Origin: Pseudomonas sp. FP453
Lineage (GTDB): Bacteria; Pseudomonadota; Gammaproteobacteria; Pseudomonadales; Pseudomonadaceae
Direction: 5' to 3'
DNA length: 64,000 nucleotides
NCBI RefSeq assembly: GCF_030687495.1
Contig: NZ_CP117435.1
Span: 4,654,501 to 4,718,500, forward strand
The translations under genes and the position numbers were made by a program. Below are positions 59,925 to 64,000 of this stretch, one piece after another (positions within the stretch are counted from its first letter, which is position 1; each line of letters starts with the position of its first letter). The notes below the pieces were generated by a model. It was not told where the DNA came from. It ran no database searches and saw nothing but the letters and a program-made list of their open reading frames with translations.

Positions 59925-60205
59925 GCATGCTCCCAGGCTTTGCACTACCCGAGGACTTACTCTGCGTCAGCCACGACGCCGAAGCCGGTCTGCCTATCGA
60001 CGCCATCACCTGTGCGCTCGACCGTGCCGATTCAGTTCTCATGCTGTTGGAAGATCACTTAGACGGCGATAAACCGTTGCTTTCCAACCGCGTGCTGTCG
60101 TCTGTTATTTGGGACGTGCGCGGCACCTTGGGTTTGATCAAAACACTCACCATGTACGGTGACGCCTCCTCTGTGCCGATGGACCAGAAAGGCGGTGCGC
60201 TGTGA
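59921..60205 (+). CDS. Hypothetical protein of the element
   Basis: 94 residues, acidic. ITCALDRADSVLMLLEDHL and VIWDVRGTLGLIKTL are amphipathic. Resembles DUF3077-adjacent small proteins of Pseudomonas islands, but no firm family. Confidence 0.55.
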   Translation: MSMLPGFALPEDLLCVSHDAEAGLPIDAITCALDRADSVLMLLEDHLDGDKPLLSNRVLSSVIWDVRGTLGLIKTLTMYGDASSVPMDQKGGAL

Positions 60206-60474
60206 CCCACTCCAGCACGCTTGGACGCTCCGAGTTTTCCCCCGCCAACGGTAACGGCCAAAACCTGTTTCGGGTGAATGCCGGTATCCCGCTAGAGGAC
60301 GCACTTGAAGCAGTCTCTCAGATTCTGCACCACGCCAATCAACTGATCCTCGACGCCGCCATCAGCGATGCAGGCGAGCGTTTTAGTTGGCCTGCGTTCT
60401 ACCTCGGCGAGATGGCTAAGGCACTGATCGACGACGTGAACGAGGCGTTGCTTGAATCGAGGAGCGCACCATGA
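60202..60474 (+). CDS. DUF3077-like small protein
   Basis: 90 residues from a GTG. LFRVNAGIPLEDALEAVSQ, then LHHANQLILDAA matches the DUF3077 pattern common in Pseudomonas islands. Overlaps the next gene by four bases. Confidence 0.65.
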   Translation: MTHSSTLGRSEFSPANGNGQNLFRVNAGIPLEDALEAVSQILHHANQLILDAAISDAGERFSWPAFYLGEMAKALIDDVNEALLESRSAP

Positions 60475-63359
60475 CTCCGCGCACCGGCAACACCTCAAAA
60501 CTGCCCAGCTTTGCCGACGTAAAAAGCGCTGCCCTAAAGAACATAGACCGCGTCCTTACTCACTGGCTGCCGAACGGCAAACGAGTCGACGGTGGCAAGG
60601 AATACACCGCGCCTAATCCGACGCGCACGGACAAACGAGCAGGCTCACTCAAGGTCAGTTTGAGCAAAGGCACATGGGCGGACTTTGCCACCGGCGATAA
60701 GGGCGGCGATCTGATCGACCTGGTGCGCTACATCGACGGCGGCACCGACGTTGATGCCTGCAAAAAACTGGCAGATCTGCTGAGTGTTTCCGCAGGCCCC
60801 GCGGCCGCCAAAAGCACACCAGCTAAGAGCGCAACGCCTGAGTGGATCGCGATTCAGCCGATCCCAGCCGAGGCCATGAACAAGTGCCCAGCCAAACATC
60901 GACAACACGGTGTTCCGTCCAAGGTGTGGATCTATCGCGACGCCCTGGGCCAGCCGGTCATGGCGCTGTATCGCTTCGACCTAGGCCCAGATGATGACGG
61001 CAAACCGCGAAAGGTCTTTGCGCCATTGACCTGGTGCAAGCGCTCCGATGGGCAAACCACACAATGGCGCTGGCAAGGATTGCCCGAGCCTCGGCCACTG
61101 CTGCGCCTGGATGAGTTGACACTGCGCGCCGATGCGCCCGTGGTGTTTTGTGAAGGCGAGAAGGCTGCTGACGCCGCCGCTGAACTGATGCCGGACTATG
61201 TAGCCACCTGCTGGCCGAACGGCTCCAACTCTTGGCACAAGGCCGACCTGACGCCACTGAAAGGACGCACTGTCGTGCTGTGGCCGGATAACGATGCCAG
61301 CGGCAAGACCTGCATGGACGCCATCGAGCTCAAGTTGATTGAGCTGGGCGCCGCTTCAGTGCAACGAATCTCGCTCGACGTGTTCAAGCTCAAGCCAAGC
61401 AGCAAAGGCGGCAAACCGACGCTCATCAAGGGTGGAAAATGGGCGGACGGCGACGACGCAGCGGACGCATTAACCAAAGGCTGGACCGCTGGCCACGTCG
61501 CCGAGCTGATGCGCAGCGGTGAGTATTTCGGCAGTGCCGCTGAGCCAACTGAACCTCAAGAACAGAAGGTCAAGGCACCCGCCAAACGTCCTGCGAAATC
61601 GAAGAATAACCTGTTGCCGGGCGGCTTTCGCCTGACGCCTGAAGGGGTGTTTTATTCCGGCGATGATGGCGAGGCGCGTCCCGTGTGTTCGCCTCTCGAA
61701 ATCATCGCTCGCACTCGCGACGACAAGGGCCACAACTGGGGCTTGTTGGTCGAATTCGACGACCCGGACGGCGCCAAAAAACGCTGGAATATTCCAGCCA
61801 GGACCATGACCGGCGACTTCGGCAAAGACGTACTCGGCCCGCTGGTAGACATGGGCCTGCGCCTTGCCGGAAGCCGATTAGGACGCAATGCCCGCAACGA
61901 CCTACAAAGCTATCTCGGCGGCTTCGACAGCGCCCAGCGCGCACGTTTGGTGACGCGCCTGGGTTGGCACGACAACGCTTTCCTTTTGCCCGAACAGCAA
62001 ATCGGCTCGCACGCCGAACACCTGCATTTTTATGAAGCAGGGGCGCAGCTTCCACCAATCACCGAAGCAGGTTCTCTGGAGCAATGGCAGCAGCAAATCG
62101 GCGCGCTGTGCGTTGGTAACCATCGCTTGGCGTTTGTCGTCTCTGTGGCCTTTGCAGGCCCGTTGCTAAACCTGCTCGGACATGAGTCGGGTGGCTTCCA
62201 CCTATACGGCGACAGTTCCGGGGGCAAGACCACTCACTTGCAAGTCGCTGCCTCGGTCTATGGCGGGCCGCGTCTGGTGCGTTCGTGGCGTTCTACGGAT
62301 AACGCCCTCGAGTCCATCGCTGCCGCACACTCAGACGGCCTCCTGGTGCTGGATGAAATTGGTATGTGTGACCCGCGCATCATTGGCGAAACGGTCTACA
62401 TGCTCGGCAACGGCACCGGTAAGGCACGGGCGAATGATCGAGGGCAAGCGGGCCGACAGGTGCAGGAGTGGCGCTTGCTGTTTCTCTCGACGGGCGAAAA
62501 GACGCTGGCTCAGCACATGGCGGATGCAAACAAGGAGCTGAAAGCCGGTATGGAGGTACGTATGCTCGCCGTGCCGGCGGATGCCAGCAAAGGCCTCGGC
62601 ATGTTCGATGTGCTGAACGGTTTTGAGGACGCTGCCGCCCTCTCCGATGCGCTCAAGGCCCGTGTTGCCAAATACTACGGAACGCCCCTCACCGCCTTCC
62701 TGAACGCACTGTGCGCGCCGGGAGAAATGCTGGGATGGTCGGTGATCGTTCGCCGCACGGTAGAACAGTTCATCACACAAAACCTGCCCACCACTGCCAG
62801 TGGACAAGCCCAGCGTGCCGCCTTTCGCTTCGGCCTCGCGGCAGCGGCCGGAGAGTTGGCCACCGCCTTCGGCGTCACAGGCTGGCCTGATGGCGCGGCC
62901 ACGACCGCCGCACGGGTGTGCCTGCATGCCTGGCTGGCCGAACGTGGTGGTGCCGGTAATTTCGAAGGCGATGCGATCATGGCGCGATTGAGCCAGATCA
63001 TCGAACGTTTTGGAGAAAGCCGCTTTACCCGTTGGGAATCTGCCGCCGCCAAGATCGATGAACATGGCCCACGCACGATTGATCGGTTGGGCTTTCGTAA
63101 GACGATGGAACACGGCATGGGCGACGCCCTGCACACCACTAATACCTACTACGTACTGCCGGAAGCCTGGAGAGCCGAAATTTTCAAGGGCATGAACATC
63201 AGTGCAGTGAACAAGGAGCTGCTGCAACGGGGCGCGCTCGAGCCGGGAAGCAATGGAAAGGCATACAGCCTAATTCGCTTACCTGGATTAGGCCCTCAGC
63301 GCTGCTATGTGGTGAAGACGGTTCCAGGAGCGGACGAAAGCGAGGCCAAGGCCGCCTGA
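60471..63359 (+). CDS. TOPRIM + DUF927 primase/helicase-like replication protein
   Basis: 962 residues. N-terminal region (SKGTWADFATGDKGGDLIDL) resembles primase zinc-domain segments without the cysteines. TOPRIM at about 222-290 (VVFCEGEKAADAAAEL; WPDNDASGK). DUF927 from about 384, with Walker A YGDSSGGKTT (about 578) and Walker B LLVLDEIGM (about 623). Likely the replication initiator/helicase of a satellite, plasmid-like or prophage element. Confidence 0.85.
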   Translation: MTPRTGNTSKLPSFADVKSAALKNIDRVLTHWLPNGKRVDGGKEYTAPNPTRTDKRAGSLKVSLSKGTWADFATGDKGGDLIDLVRYIDGGTDVDACKKLADLLSVSAGPAAAKSTPAKSATPEWIAIQPIPAEAMNKCPAKHRQHGVPSKVWIYRDALGQPVMALYRFDLGPDDDGKPRKVFAPLTWCKRSDGQTTQWRWQGLPEPRPLLRLDELTLRADAPVVFCEGEKAADAAAELMPDYVATCWPNGSNSWHKADLTPLKGRTVVLWPDNDASGKTCMDAIELKLIELGAASVQRISLDVFKLKPSSKGGKPTLIKGGKWADGDDAADALTKGWTAGHVAELMRSGEYFGSAAEPTEPQEQKVKAPAKRPAKSKNNLLPGGFRLTPEGVFYSGDDGEARPVCSPLEIIARTRDDKGHNWGLLVEFDDPDGAKKRWNIPARTMTGDFGKDVLGPLVDMGLRLAGSRLGRNARNDLQSYLGGFDSAQRARLVTRLGWHDNAFLLPEQQIGSHAEHLHFYEAGAQLPPITEAGSLEQWQQQIGALCVGNHRLAFVVSVAFAGPLLNLLGHESGGFHLYGDSSGGKTTHLQVAASVYGGPRLVRSWRSTDNALESIAAAHSDGLLVLDEIGMCDPRIIGETVYMLGNGTGKARANDRGQAGRQVQEWRLLFLSTGEKTLAQHMADANKELKAGMEVRMLAVPADASKGLGMFDVLNGFEDAAALSDALKARVAKYYGTPLTAFLNALCAPGEMLGWSVIVRRTVEQFITQNLPTTASGQAQRAAFRFGLAAAAGELATAFGVTGWPDGAATTAARVCLHAWLAERGGAGNFEGDAIMARLSQIIERFGESRFTRWESAAAKIDEHGPRTIDRLGFRKTMEHGMGDALHTTNTYYVLPEAWRAEIFKGMNISAVNKELLQRGALEPGSNGKAYSLIRLPGLGPQRCYVVKTVPGADESEAKAA

Positions 63360-63454
63360 CGACATACCTACTGATCGGGGTAGCGCCGGCTCATTCCCGG
63401 CCTCGCCAGCCGTTCAACCATCCTTATCAATCGTAATGCACAGAGACAATACAG

Positions 63455-64000
63455 ATGAACACTATCCTAGAACTGAAAGACCGCCGCGACACACTGACCC
63501 TCGAAATAGAGAGCATACAGGCTGACCTGGATCCCTTCGAAGCAGCGCTGGAAAGTCCCGAGGTTATCCAGCAAGGCCGTCAACGGGCTGTGCAGGATGA
63601 AATCAACGATCACAAAAGACGCATCGACTCGCGAAGCTTTGAGATCCACCGCCTGAATCAAAAGATCGATCGCCTCGAGGCACTGGCTAACCGTGAGAGC
63701 TTGGCTGCGGGCTACATCAGCGCGATGGCGACTTGGAAGGCCGACGAGATGGAGCTCAACGAAAAGCGCAACAGCATCGAGACCCGGTTGCAACAGGTCC
63801 GCCAGAGCGATCAGGAAGACATGGCAAAGGCGCGACAAGCCGAAACGGACGCCGCTACCGCTTATGCGCAGGCTGTGGCCTGGGGCGATGTGGAGGGCGA
63901 GAAAGCGGCAAACGCTGAAGCTCAAAAAGCAGCAAAAAACCTTACTGCTGCGGTAGAGCATCACCGCCGCCAACAGCTGCTCATCACGGCTCTGGAGCAG
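63455..64000 (+). CDS. Coiled-coil protein of the element (3' end outside window)
   Basis: At least 182 residues, open to the window edge, beginning MNTILELKDRRDTLTLEIES. Heptad-like Leu/Ile/Ala spacing, rich in Glu, Gln, Arg and Ala. No signal peptide. GAGA is weak as a ribosome-binding site. The opposite strand also stays open for 168 codons but is a shadow of this frame. Function unknown. Confidence 0.7.
   Translation, partial: MNTILELKDRRDTLTLEIESIQADLDPFEAALESPEVIQQGRQRAVQDEINDHKRRIDSRSFEIHRLNQKIDRLEALANRESLAAGYISAMATWKADEMELNEKRNSIETRLQQVRQSDQEDMAKARQAETDAATAYAQAVAWGDVEGEKAANAEAQKAAKNLTAAVEHHRRQQLLITALEQ

Noticed and set aside
63467-63973. 168-codon minus-strand frame at the window end
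   Set aside because: The plus-strand frame from 63455 has a better start, continues the operon direction and encodes a coherent coiled coil.

Overview
The window looks like a chromosome segment from the Pseudomonas fluorescens group. Codon use is GC-rich. The gene order tatD-holB-tmk-mltG-pabC-fabF-acpP-fabG-fabD-plsX-rpmF-yceD-maf-sppA-HAD-rluC-rne is that of Pseudomonas. The intergenic gaps carry the GTGGGAGC(T/G)GGCTTGCC(T/C)GCGAT REP family typical of this group. About 57 kb is vertically inherited core or near-core DNA. The last 6.7 kb is the left end of an integrated element.

Layout: 1-6.3 kb holds the 3' part of a YahK-like aldehyde reductase, an IclR regulator and an L-arabinose uptake operon (SDR-araF-araG-araH; araH is frameshifted). 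6.5-8.7 kb holds a GNAT acetyltransferase, an MFS carrier and a small exported protein. 8.8-13.1 kb is a PfkB kinase / NCS1 permease / ADP-ribosylglycohydrolase / GntR operon that matches the uncharacterised E. coli yegTUVW group but with a different transporter family. 13.2-15.5 kb holds two DUF proteins and moaA. 15.6-34 kb is the fatty-acid, cell-wall and RNA-processing core block, with an RgsA-like sRNA, a fabG reading frame damaged by two compensating indels, no pilZ between holB and tatD, and a long-leader rne. 34-41.6 kb holds mocA-xdhC, dctA, an AraC-type regulator, phoPQ with a small exported protein, and a phosphopantetheinyl transferase. 41.7-47.5 kb holds an RstAB-like two-component pair and nrdA with DnaA and NrdR boxes. 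47.9-55.6 kb is a flagellar/chemotaxis block (flgEDCB, cheR, cheV, flgA, flgM, flgN, flgZ) with recognisable sigma-54 and sigma-28 promoters. 55.7-57.0 kb is an MFS carrier.

From 57.3 kb, the 3' half of a tRNA-Arg(CCT) is followed by a tyrosine integrase, a repressor-like gene, an excisionase-like HTH gene, three small genes, a 962-residue TOPRIM + DUF927 replication protein and a coiled-coil protein that runs off the window. Five genes in this element are joined by four successive 4-base stop/start overlaps. The far end, presumably with an intact tRNA-Arg, lies outside the window.

The most interesting items are the yeg-like nucleoside/ADP-ribosyl salvage cluster, the tRNA-borne element with its replication operon, the fabG double frameshift, the missing pilZ, and several operator arrays (TGGCGGA palindromes beside dctA, ATTGCCG repeats behind the flgB sigma-54 promoter). 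Identifications come from reading the sequence and remembered family motifs; no database search was run.
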